Positions 1-5,734 of a stretch of 5,734 nucleotides of DNA are shown piece after piece. Origin of the DNA: JAKFYM01 sp964612065. GTDB taxonomy: Bacteria > Bdellovibrionota > UBA1018 > CAIPTA01. Location: NCBI GenBank assembly GCA_964612065.1, contig CAZTCD010000158.1:1-5734 (forward strand), read 5' to 3'. The notes beneath the pieces are model-generated. The model saw nothing but the letters and a program-made list of their open reading frames with translations, was not told the origin of the DNA and made no database searches. Position 1 is the stretch's first letter. Every line of letters begins with the position of its first letter. The position numbers and the translations under genes were made by a program.

Positions 1-728
1 CCATTTACCGCTACGCCTGTGAGTTCACCTTTCTTCAGAAGGCCGGCACCACCACGCAGAGCTTCGATTGCACAACCCAAGCTGAATCCTGTGATCCGGA
101 TGGCACCACCACCAAGAGCTTCTGCCTGCTGAAGGCACGATTTCCCTACCATCTTTACTCCGACACCTATTCCACCAATTTCTACCAGAAGATTTCCGAC
201 AAGCTCTACAATGGCGGAGGCTCAGACAGGATCTGCGGTATGCAGATCAAGCAGATTGATTGCGTAGGCACCACCGACGATGCCTACGGCACGCCTTCCC
301 CAAAATTCGGGCTCTTCGGCGAGCAAACCGGAATCTGGGACACATCCGTGAGCCTGGGCGCCGGCCCCGACCTGATTCCCTCGAGCTTCGGCTACGCTGC
401 TCGCACCAGCTCCTCCACTAACGAATGCCCTCCCGGGCTGGAAAAGAGAATCTTCTACCGGGCTAATGGCACCGACGGCATCGTGACTTCCGACATCGCC
501 CCCACCCACAATTTCACCTCTGGCCTGAGCGCCACGGAAGTGGGGCTCACCACCACCACGCCTGCCGTGTTCAATATTTCCAAGTATTCCGGAGGCACGG
601 GAGGAAGCTGCAACGGCACTACCTGCCTGATCCCCAACTCCTTTGTCGCAGCGCCGGTGAAATCGTTCACCTATACGAGCACGGGACAAACGGAATTCTG
701 CGTGATCCCTTCCGGACTGCTTCCTTAG
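1..728 (+). CDS. 3' part of a cysteine-rich, probably exported protein of unknown function (start outside window)
   Basis: I do not recognise the family. The reading frame is open from base 3 to a TAG at 726-728, giving about 241 C-terminal residues; the first in-window Met (base 240) is internal, because the same frame continues upstream without a stop and with similar composition. The visible part has about ten cysteines, is rich in Thr, Ser and Gly, and has runs such as TTT, TTTT and SSS. It has few charged residues and no obvious membrane segment. An even number of spaced cysteines with this polar composition is typical of disulfide-stabilised proteins in the periplasm, in the outer envelope or outside the cell; that location is inferred, since the N-terminus and any signal peptide are missing. 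The gene converges on the EF-G gene and shares the hairpin at 753-780 with it. Confidence is high that it codes and low on any role. Confidence 0.8.
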   Translation, partial: IYRYACEFTFLQKAGTTTQSFDCTTQAESCDPDGTTTKSFCLLKARFPYHLYSDTYSTNFYQKISDKLYNGGGSDRICGMQIKQIDCVGTTDDAYGTPSPKFGLFGEQTGIWDTSVSLGAGPDLIPSSFGYAARTSSSTNECPPGLEKRIFYRANGTDGIVTSDIAPTHNFTSGLSATEVGLTTTTPAVFNISKYSGGTGGSCNGTTCLIPNSFVAAPVKSFTYTSTGQTEFCVIPSGLLP

Positions 729-752
729 TCAGAAAAGTTCGCGGAAAAAGAA

Positions 753-780
753 AAAGCCCCAAGATCACTCTTGGGGCTTT
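753..780 (-). terminator. Rho-independent terminator of the EF-G gene, possibly bidirectional
   Basis: The arms at 753-764 and 769-780 are perfect 12-bp complements (AAAGCCCCAAGA / TCTTGGGGCTTT) around a TCAC tetraloop. Read on the minus strand, the stem runs into a T-rich tail (TTTTTCTTTTT at the stem end and beyond, bases 755-745), the classical intrinsic terminator form. It lies 32 bp past the EF-G stop codon. On the plus strand the same hairpin follows the left gene's stop by 24 bp, but only three Ts follow the GC core before GCTGC, so termination in that direction should be weaker. The assignment rests on direct sequence complementarity. Confidence 0.9.
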
Positions 781-812
781 GCTGCATCTGCGGCCAACAA
801 ATCAGCCGGACA

Positions 813-2921
813 CTACTTCTGCTCAGCTTTGCGCTTGTCCTGGTACTTCTTGACCATTTCCTCTTGTACGTTGCGAGGAACGGCCTGGTACTGCGCGAAC
901 TCCATGGTGAACTCGCCCTTGCCCTGGGTGGCGGAGCGAAGATCCGTGGAGTAGCCGAACATTTCCACGAGGGGAACGAGGGCTTCGATCGTTACATAGC
1001 CTTCCATGGTGCTCGAGCCCTGGATCACTCCGCGGCGCTGGTTCACCTGGCCCATTACGGAGCCCTGGAATTCTTCCGGAGCCTGCACTTCGAGCTTCAT
1101 GATCGGTTCGAGGATCTGCGGCTTGGCTTTGTCGTATACTTCGCGGATCGCGGCCATAGCAGCGATACGGAAGGCGATATCGGAGGAGTCCACATCGTGG
1201 TACTGGCCGTCCTGGATCTTCATGCGCACGCCCACCACCGGCATGCCGATGAGAAGGCCCTTTTTGAGCTGCTCCTGGAAGCCCTTATCGCAGCTTGGGA
1301 TGTATTCGCGAGGGATGGTACCGCCCACTACTTCGTCCACAAACTCGTAAGGATTGTCGAGGTTGAGGGGCTCGATCGGCTCCATAACACCCATAACTTT
1401 TGCGAACTGGCCGGAACCACCAGTCTGCTTCTTGTGGGTATAGCTGAAGGGGGTGGCGGCGGAAATGGTTTCGCGGAAAGCCACCTGAGGCTTACCGGCC
1501 ACCACCTCGCAATTGTACTCGCGCTTCATCCGCTCGATATAGATCTCGAGGTGGAGCTCGCCCATGCCGCTCATAATGGTTTCGGCAGACTCTTCATCGC
1601 GGGATACGCGAAGGGTGGGGTCTTCTTTAGTGAAACGGTTGAGGGCTTTGGAGAAATTGGCCTGGCCGCTCTTGTCCTTCGGAGCCACGGCGAGCGAGAT
1701 CACCGCAGCAGGGATGAACATGGAGGTCATGGTCACGTGGGTTTTGCCATCGGTGAAAGTATCACCCGAGGCGCATTCCACGCCGAAGAAGGCGCAGATG
1801 TCACCAGCGCGGGCTTCTTCCACATCCACCATCACGCTGGAGTGCATGCGCACGATACGCGGGATCTTAATCTTCTTCTCACCCTGGGAGATATTGTAGA
1901 TCATATCGCCCTTTTTCACGGTGCCTGAGTACACGCGCATATAGGTGAGCTGGCCGTAGCGGCCGTCTTCGAGCTTGAACGCGAGAGCCACGAGAGGAGC
2001 GTCAGGATCAGAAGGGATCACAACCTTCTCTTCCGCTTTGTCCTGGTCGAGGGCTTCGTTCTTCACTTCGGTAGGGTTAGGCAGGTAAGAGGCAACGCCA
2101 TCGAGGAGCACCTGCACACCCTTGTTCTTGTAAGCAGAACCCATGAATACGGGCACAAACTTCAGGGCGATCGTGGCACGGCGGATACCGGCCTTGAGTT
2201 CTTCTTCGGAAATCGCTTCTTCCATCAGGAATTTTTCGGCGATGGCGTCGTCTACATCAGCCAGCTTGGAGATCATCTCCATGCGCTTCTCATCGGCGAG
2301 GCCCTGGAGTTCAGCCGGAATGGCTTCTTCACGGATGTTTTCGCCATTGTCGCCGTCAAAATAGATCGCTTTCATGCGAACAAGATCCACCACGCCTTGG
2401 TGCTGGTCTTCGAGGCCGATCGGCACTTCTACAGGGGCAGCGTTCAAGAAAAGCTTCTCGCGAATCGCGGTGATTACGCGGAAAGGGTTGGCACCGGCGC
2501 GATCCAGCTTGTTGATAAAGGCCAAGCGGGGAACGTTATAACGCTTCATCTGGCGATCTACGGTGATCGACTGCGACTGCACGCCCGATACACCACAAAG
2601 CACCATCACGGCACCATCGAGAACGCGGAGGGAGCGCTCCACTTCCACAGTGAAATCCACGTGTCCGGGGGTGTCGATCAGGTTGATATTGATGTCTTTC
2701 CACTCACAGAAGGTGGCAGCAGACTGAATCGTGATGCCCTTCTCGCGCTCGAGGTCCATCGAGTCCATCACGGCGCCCACGCCATCTTTGCCCTTCACTT
2801 CGTGAATGGCGTGGATCTTACCGGTATAGAAAAGGATGCGCTCAGAGAGCGTGGTCTTTCCGGAGTCGATGTGGGCGGAGATCCCGATATTGCGTACTTT
2901 TTCGAGCGAGTAGGTGGCCAT
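813..2921 (-). CDS. fusA: Translation elongation factor G, spdEFG1 / mitochondrial EF-G1 type
   Basis: This cytoplasmic translational GTPase moves tRNAs and mRNA through the ribosome after each peptide bond. At 702 residues it is full family length. Visible motifs: P-loop AHIDSGKT (16-23), switch I region KGITI (61-65), DTPGH (83-87, catalytic His87), NKLD (137-140) and the G5 motif GSAYKNKG (261-268). Domain II is around 300-400, domain III contains SGMGELHLE (451-459), domain IV starts near GGSGQF (501-506) and carries the tip motif DGQYHDVDSS (571-580, His575). The C-terminal domain V has EPIMKLEV, APEEFQG and MFGYSTDLRS. Ser20 in the P-loop (classical EF-G has Ala) and HEVKGKDGVGAVMDSM (40-55) match mitochondrial EF-G1 and bacterial spdEFG1 as I remember them. 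In that group, EF-G1 is known to do translocation while a separate EF-G2 does ribosome recycling; whether that holds here is inferred. The ATG start has an AGGA six bases upstream. No rpsL, rpsG or tuf is adjacent. Confidence 0.98.
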   Translation of the reverse strand: MATYSLEKVRNIGISAHIDSGKTTLSERILFYTGKIHAIHEVKGKDGVGAVMDSMDLEREKGITIQSAATFCEWKDININLIDTPGHVDFTVEVERSLRVLDGAVMVLCGVSGVQSQSITVDRQMKRYNVPRLAFINKLDRAGANPFRVITAIREKLFLNAAPVEVPIGLEDQHQGVVDLVRMKAIYFDGDNGENIREEAIPAELQGLADEKRMEMISKLADVDDAIAEKFLMEEAISEEELKAGIRRATIALKFVPVFMGSAYKNKGVQVLLDGVASYLPNPTEVKNEALDQDKAEEKVVIPSDPDAPLVALAFKLEDGRYGQLTYMRVYSGTVKKGDMIYNISQGEKKIKIPRIVRMHSSVMVDVEEARAGDICAFFGVECASGDTFTDGKTHVTMTSMFIPAAVISLAVAPKDKSGQANFSKALNRFTKEDPTLRVSRDEESAETIMSGMGELHLEIYIERMKREYNCEVVAGKPQVAFRETISAATPFSYTHKKQTGGSGQFAKVMGVMEPIEPLNLDNPYEFVDEVVGGTIPREYIPSCDKGFQEQLKKGLLIGMPVVGVRMKIQDGQYHDVDSSDIAFRIAAMAAIREVYDKAKPQILEPIMKLEVQAPEEFQGSVMGQVNQRRGVIQGSSTMEGYVTIEALVPLVEMFGYSTDLRSATQGKGEFTMEFAQYQAVPRNVQEEMVKKYQDKRKAEQK

Positions 2922-2927
2922 TTACAA

Positions 2928-2931
2928 TCCT
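2928..2931 (-). promoter_or_regulatory. Ribosome binding site of the EF-G gene
   Basis: On the minus strand AGGA (within GCAGGA) lies six bases before the ATG at 2921-2919. This is good Shine-Dalgarno spacing and supports that start, which also matches the usual EF-G N-terminus, with the P-loop about 15 residues in. Confidence 0.75.
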
Positions 2932-3002
2932 GCGTTTTGCGCCCCAAACCAAAGGCGTAGCTGCTGTTTTTTCTTCTGAATTAAGTGGTTGGAATTGGAC
3001 TT

Positions 3003-3031
3003 TTTGTACGAGACTTGGCGCGAAAACACAA
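3003..3031 (-). promoter_or_regulatory. Weak candidate sigma70 promoter for the EF-G gene
   Basis: Read on the minus strand, TTGTGT (3031-3026) and TACAAA (3008-3003) are separated by 17 bases. They match the consensus hexamers at only 3 and 4 of 6 positions. Transcription would start near base 2996 and give a leader of about 75 bases ahead of the EF-G start. A promoter must exist in this intergenic region or upstream, because no other minus-strand gene lies between 2922 and 3501. The particular hexamers are a guess; EF-G genes can also be driven by promoters outside this consensus. Confidence 0.3.
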
Positions 3032-3081
3032 GGTTTTCCTGGCTCTGAACCAAGCCTTGAATCCTGCGCCACCGCCATTAA

Positions 3082-3110
3082 TTGACTTATTTGATACGAT
3101 TAGCTATAAA
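3082..3110 (+). promoter_or_regulatory. Near-consensus sigma70 promoter placed for a leaderless transcript
   Basis: TTGACT (3082-3087) and TATAAA (3105-3110) are separated by exactly 17 bases, and each matches its consensus at 5 of 6 positions. The next seven bases, GCCGCCC (3111-3117), lead straight to the ATG at 3118. With the usual 6-8 base distance from the -10 element, transcription would begin at or within a base or two of that ATG. The mRNA would then have essentially no 5' leader. This agrees with the absence of a Shine-Dalgarno sequence, whose place is taken by the -10 element. The hexamers and spacing are seen directly; promoter activity is inferred. Confidence 0.65.
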
Positions 3111-3117
3111 GCCGCCC

Positions 3118-3522
3118 ATGCGATTTTTAATCCTACTCGTGAGCCTCTCCTTCATCCCGTCCCTCGCTGAAGCAAAGGTGGATTTCAAATGTAAATCCGT
3201 AAACTTCAGCGATCAGATCAGCGGCTGGATCCGCTTCGGATATGGCGACCGCGGCAATTCCGTGGTGATGGAATACTGGAACGGCTACCCGCCCATCATC
3301 CTGGTGGAATCGGATCTCGACAACGGAACCGAAATCGAAGGAAATCAGATGCGTTATGTGTCCAAGGTGGACACCTATAACGGTGCCGTGGCTACGGTCG
3401 ACCTCGAGAAAGGCTCTTCGAGCCTGGATAAGTTTATCGCCAGGACCGAAATACGCCTGATGAACCGCGAAACCCGGAAAGAGCGGGTCCTGAAATACGA
3501 CCTATCTTGCATCCGGCACTGA
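3118..3522 (+). CDS. Small secreted protein of unknown function with Sec signal peptide
   Basis: I do not recognise the family. The product is 134 residues. The N-terminus MRFLILLVSLSFIPSLAEA is a typical Sec signal peptide: one basic residue, a hydrophobic core, then a likely signal peptidase I site after A-E-A, giving a mature protein of about 115 residues starting KVDFKC. The mature part is polar and looks beta-rich, with alternating segments such as GWIRFGYG and NSVVMEYW, and has exactly two cysteines, Cys25 near the mature N-terminus and Cys131 near the C-terminus, which could form one disulfide in the periplasm. I chose the ATG at 3118 because it begins the signal peptide exactly; an in-frame TTG at 3082 would add 12 residues but falls inside the promoter -35 hexamer. 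There is no Shine-Dalgarno sequence. The last 21 bp overlap the end of the convergent membrane-protein gene. It is probably a single-gene transcription unit. Confidence 0.8.
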   Translation: MRFLILLVSLSFIPSLAEAKVDFKCKSVNFSDQISGWIRFGYGDRGNSVVMEYWNGYPPIILVESDLDNGTEIEGNQMRYVSKVDTYNGAVATVDLEKGSSSLDKFIARTEIRLMNRETRKERVLKYDLSCIRH

Positions 3523-4977
3523 GCCCAGCCGCACTCCGCATCCGGGAGTACCCCCCTTCAAGCTGACCACGTCAAAACCGGCGGAACTCTTTCGCGCTTG
3601 CAACACAAGCATCTTTGGATTGCCGAGAGCTACGGATCGATCAATCCAAAACACTCTGTGGGGCGGGATCACTCTGCTTTCCTCAAAGCCGGGGTTCTTG
3701 ACCATAAAAAATTCCGTGCCCGGAAATTTCCAGCGCAGGCCCCAAAGCAGATGCTCCGCGGACTCCTGGCCCATATCCAGGCTTTCCCACCCCATCCAGG
3801 CCACCGGAGTTCCAACGCATTTCCCCGCGAAGATCTCTGTATTATGCAGAGTGAAGTCGAACATATAGGCCAGAAAGGCAAACCTGCGAACCGCCTCCAC
3901 CCGCTCCGCGGGCAGATAACCGATAAACAGCCCCCCCACAACCGCAAGATAGGCCAGCCGCACCCTCCTCGGCACCGAAAGAGTCAACGCTCCCAAGCCG
4001 AGTGAGGAGATCGCAAAAAGAAAAATCCAGAGCACAGCCCCCAGATACTCCCCTTTCACGTTACTGAAAAAAAAGAGCGGGAGAAACAGACAGGATCCCA
4101 GGGCCATCAATCGAAAGGCCTGCAGGCCGCGGTAAGAATACAAAAGCCCGATAGCCCCCACGGAGAGCAGTAAAGCCGCTCCCAGAAACCAGCCCCAACT
4201 GTAGAAGGGATGAATAACGAAACCAGGCAGAAAGGCCCGCGAAAAAAAGAATGAGAGAGACGACGCCACCCTGACCGGATCTATATGAAAAGAGAATCCC
4301 GCCAGGGATCCTCCCGCGGTGAATAGCCCGCTCCACCAAGCGAACGGAGGAATGGAAAGAGCGAATGCAAGAAGCACCCTGGGTGGCACCCTTTTCCACA
4401 GAAAAGCCAGAGCAGGGAACGCAACAGCCCATTCCTTCACCAGAAGGCCCGCCCAGAGCCAGGCGAAGCTTGCGCCCCACTGATTTCGCTCCACCGCGAG
4501 AAGAAATCCCAGAAGCACAAAAGGGAAGGCGGCATAATCAAGGGCGTTCACATAATACAGCGGGAAGGCCTGAAAAGGAGAATGCATCCAGGCGAGAGCC
4601 AGCAGCAGGGCGATAGCCCTGCGGCCCGTTAAAAGATCGAGCCAGCGCCAGAGAAAAAGAGAGCTGCCACCGATCAAGCCAAAGGCCGTAAGTTTCCAGA
4701 GAAAGTGGCCGAAAGGCAAACGCGGGAACAGCCAATAGGGAAGGCGCACCGATAACGGGCGGAAGTAAGTGCCGCCCAGGGGACTCCATACGTCGAGAAA
4801 ACTGGCGTCGCGAGTCCAAAGGAGCCAGGTGAAATCTTCGGCATAATACCCGGACCGGAAAGCGCCGGAGTAAAGAGCCACAAAAAGGATAAATCCGGCG
4901 GCCAGCGCAACAAGGCAATCGCGCTCCTGGAGCGAACCCTCGCGAAGCCGACCCAAAAAGCCTTTTACTGCCCTCAT
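3502..4977 (-). CDS. Polytopic membrane protein, GT-C glycosyltransferase-like
   Basis: The 491-residue product is strongly hydrophobic, with about ten or eleven likely inner-membrane helices (first about 21-40, last about 338-355), then about 130 mostly soluble residues. After helix 1 comes YYAEDFTWLL, with the acidic pair Glu47-Asp48, and then TYFRPLS (70-76). An acidic motif in the first outward loop followed by an F/Y-R-P-L element is the usual layout of GT-C enzymes of the PMT/ArnT and related families, which move sugars from polyprenyl-phosphate carriers onto acceptors in the periplasm. GT-C membership is therefore likely, but donor and acceptor cannot be told. I chose the ATG at 4977 because it overlaps the upstream BolA stop as TAATG, pointing to translational coupling; an AGAGG lies 3 bases upstream, closer than ideal. 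An ATG at 5001 would add eight residues but has no ribosome binding site. It is the last gene of a three-gene operon, with no clear terminator after it. Confidence 0.8.
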   Translation of the reverse strand: MRAVKGFLGRLREGSLQERDCLVALAAGFILFVALYSGAFRSGYYAEDFTWLLWTRDASFLDVWSPLGGTYFRPLSVRLPYWLFPRLPFGHFLWKLTAFGLIGGSSLFLWRWLDLLTGRRAIALLLALAWMHSPFQAFPLYYVNALDYAAFPFVLLGFLLAVERNQWGASFAWLWAGLLVKEWAVAFPALAFLWKRVPPRVLLAFALSIPPFAWWSGLFTAGGSLAGFSFHIDPVRVASSLSFFFSRAFLPGFVIHPFYSWGWFLGAALLLSVGAIGLLYSYRGLQAFRLMALGSCLFLPLFFFSNVKGEYLGAVLWIFLFAISSLGLGALTLSVPRRVRLAYLAVVGGLFIGYLPAERVEAVRRFAFLAYMFDFTLHNTEIFAGKCVGTPVAWMGWESLDMGQESAEHLLWGLRWKFPGTEFFMVKNPGFEESRVIPPHRVFWIDRSVALGNPKMLVLQARKSSAGFDVVSLKGGTPGCGVRLGSVPDAR

Positions 4978-5249
4978 TAACCTCTGTTTTCCGGCATACA
5001 TTTCATGGATAACGCATGGATCTCTTTGTCCATCATATCACCCATGGAGGCGATCACAAGGCGCTGGCGCGCCAGAGGCGTAAGCCCATTGAAACGCCGG
5101 GAGGAAATCTCCACGTAGAAATGCCCTCCCCCGCCGGCCGCTTTGTGCCCGATATGCATATAGCTCTGGTCCTCCACCCGTAATTCCGAGGGCTCGAACT
5201 CCCTTTTCAGAATCTCTTCGATTTTTCCGGCGGTGGTGGTTGAGTCCAT
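4977..5249 (-). CDS. BolA family protein
   Basis: The product is 90 residues, normal for the family, and is a single cytoplasmic BolA domain. BolA proteins partner monothiol glutaredoxins around a shared [2Fe-2S] cluster in iron-sulfur trafficking, and some bind DNA and affect stress response and cell shape. Matching features are an N-terminal helix (KIEEILKREFEPSELRV, 9-25), the loop SYMHIGHKAAGGGGHFYVEI (29-48) with His32, His35 and His43, the segment FNGLTPLARQRLV (53-65), and the near-invariant C-terminal His78 in IHALSM, a known cluster ligand. In the frequent R-H-R type element of the third helix the middle residue here is Gln62. No glutaredoxin gene is visible nearby. The start is supported by GAGGT four bases upstream, overlapping the previous gene's TGA. 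It begins 7 bp after the oxidoreductase and overlaps the next gene by one base, so all three are probably co-transcribed. Which BolA subgroup it belongs to is not clear. Confidence 0.93.
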   Translation of the reverse strand: MDSTTTAGKIEEILKREFEPSELRVEDQSYMHIGHKAAGGGGHFYVEISSRRFNGLTPLARQRLVIASMGDMMDKEIHALSMKCMPENRG

Positions 5250-5253
5250 TTTT

Positions 5254-5258
5254 ACCTC
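5254..5258 (-). promoter_or_regulatory. Ribosome binding site of the BolA gene, overlapping the preceding stop codon
   Basis: On the minus strand GAGGT starts inside the TGA stop (5259-5257) of the oxidoreductase gene and sits four bases before the BolA ATG. Ribosomes ending on the first gene would sit over the second gene's start site, which favours coupled expression. Confidence 0.65.
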
Positions 5259-5734
5259 AGTGGCGGTAAGGAAGATCGAGTGTCAGCTCCCGGCTTCCCT
5301 CCCGGCTCGAAAGATAGCATTTCTCGATCACTTCCACGCAAGCAAAGCTTTCGCGGATCTCATCGTTCACGAATTCCTTTCGTTCGATGCATCCGAGCAT
5401 TTTGTCGAACATGGAATTGAACCATTTGGTGTGGGAGGCATCCATCCAATCGCTCTCGATGGCGAACTTTTCCACCGTATGGTCTCCGCTGCCGGCGTGA
5501 GAGCCGGTATGGGGGAAGCCTACCGAAATCTCGGCATCGTCATCGGCCACGAAAACGGAGCCCTTGGTTCCCTGCACAGTGTAGATCACCTTGCGCATTC
5601 CAGCGGTCCAGGAAAGGTAGGCATGGGCGAATCGGCGGCCGGGAAACTCCAGAGTAACGGTAAGATTGTCTTCGGTATCCCAGTCCTGGGATTGCTTCAC
5701 CGCTTTTGCCGTGAGGGAAAGCGGCAAACCAACC
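5257..5734 (-). CDS. C-terminal part of a Gfo/Idh/MocA-family oxidoreductase (N-terminus outside window)
   Basis: About 158 C-terminal residues are present; the frame is open to the window edge, and the TTG at 5727 is an internal Leu rather than the start. Family members are NAD(P)-dependent dehydrogenases, about 330-400 residues long, with an N-terminal Rossmann fold, missing here, and a C-terminal alpha/beta domain that forms the substrate pocket and dimer face. The visible part matches that second domain: strands with NLTVTLEFPGRRFAHAYLSW, then YTVQGTKGSVFVADDDAEI (the common 'GtkGsl' turn), and a final helix of the type seen in ...DEIRESFACVEVIEKCYLSS before the closing beta strand. Substrates in this family range over sugars, inositols, nucleotide sugars and bile pigments, so the reaction cannot be named. 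A glycosyltransferase-like gene two positions downstream makes a sugar substrate plausible. It is the first visible gene of the operon; its promoter lies outside the window. Confidence 0.85.
   Translation of the reverse strand, partial: VGLPLSLTAKAVKQSQDWDTEDNLTVTLEFPGRRFAHAYLSWTAGMRKVIYTVQGTKGSVFVADDDAEISVGFPHTGSHAGSGDHTVEKFAIESDWMDASHTKWFNSMFDKMLGCIERKEFVNDEIRESFACVEVIEKCYLSSREGSRELTLDLPYRH

Noticed and set aside
222..689. Minus-strand open frame (155 codons) opposite the left cysteine-rich gene.
   Set aside because: It is antisense to a better-supported frame that is open across the whole left end, has low-complexity Gly/Ala/Arg composition, and shows no start signal.
771..1928. Long plus-strand open frame (385 codons) antisense to the EF-G gene.
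   Set aside because: It lies almost wholly within EF-G coding sequence on the opposite strand, would begin with TTG inside the terminator hairpin, and has a His/Leu-rich composition expected from reading conserved codons backwards. It has no ribosome binding site or recognisable motif.
2397..2960. Second plus-strand open frame (187 codons) opposite the EF-G N-terminal region.
   Set aside because: It is the same kind of codon-bias shadow: fully antisense to the conserved GTP-binding domain and without features of its own.
3030..3059. CAAGG ... CCTTG inverted repeat between the divergent promoters, considered as an operator.
   Set aside because: Arms of five bases separated by about 20 bases are expected by chance, and nothing ties them to a known regulator.
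3472..3488. Inverted repeat ACCCG / CGGGT with a 7-base loop, just past the membrane-protein stop codon on the minus strand.
   Set aside because: The stem has only five base pairs and is followed by TTCGCGG rather than a T-run, and it lies inside coding sequence, so it does not meet the form of an intrinsic terminator.
4978..5001. Upstream ATG (4999-5001) as the start of the membrane protein, adding eight residues.
   Set aside because: It has no Shine-Dalgarno sequence and would overlap the BolA gene by 25 bp, whereas the ATG at 4977 makes a typical TAATG junction.
1..5734. Search by eye for CRISPR repeats, transposase genes, tRNA genes, attachment sites or phage genes.
   Set aside because: I saw no regularly spaced repeats, terminal inverted repeats, transposase motifs or tRNA-like cloverleaf sequences. 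Gene content and composition look like stable chromosome, with nothing to support a mobile or defence element.

Overview
This window reads as ordinary chromosomal DNA from a Gram-negative bacterium, GC a little above 55% by eye. The best taxonomic clue is the elongation factor G. Its P-loop is AHIDSGKT, followed by the segment HEVKGKDGVGAVMDSM, which is the pattern of the spdEFG1/mitochondrial EF-G1 subfamily rather than the classical fusA of the str operon. That subfamily is known from spirochaetes, planctomycetes and the old 'delta-proteobacteria'. Together with small Sec-exported proteins of unknown function, it suggests a deltaproteobacterial-type lineage such as Bdellovibrionota or a relative. 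This is an inference, not an identification.

Layout. (1) Bases 1-728, plus strand: the 3' end of a cysteine- and Ser/Thr-rich, probably exported protein whose start lies outside the window. (2) Bases 753-780: a perfect 12-bp hairpin terminator between convergent genes, with its T-rich tail on the minus strand, so it mainly serves the EF-G gene. (3) Bases 813-2921, minus strand: a complete 702-residue EF-G, apparently monocistronic, with its own ribosome binding site. (4) Bases 2922-3117: a 196-bp divergent intergenic region with a weak promoter candidate for EF-G and a near-consensus sigma70 promoter facing right. (5) Bases 3118-3522, plus strand: a small secreted protein of unknown function, probably translated from a leaderless mRNA. 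(6) Bases 3502-5734, minus strand: three tightly packed genes, read right to left: a Gfo/Idh/MocA-family oxidoreductase (its N-terminal part is beyond the window), a BolA-family protein 7 bp later, and a polytopic GT-C-like membrane protein whose start overlaps the BolA stop (TAATG). The membrane protein gene runs 21 bp tail-to-tail into the small secreted-protein gene.

How the genes work together. The three minus-strand genes on the right are almost certainly co-transcribed. An oxidoreductase of a family often acting on sugars, next to a GT-C-like membrane protein, would fit a role in sugar or envelope-glycan metabolism. BolA proteins usually serve iron-sulfur or stress regulation, so its presence may simply be linkage. 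EF-G is independent housekeeping. I see no CRISPR array, mobile element, RNA gene or evident defence system. The points most worth following up are the mitochondrial-type EF-G outside a ribosomal operon, the predicted leaderless gene with its overlapping antisense neighbour, and the two unrecognised exported proteins.
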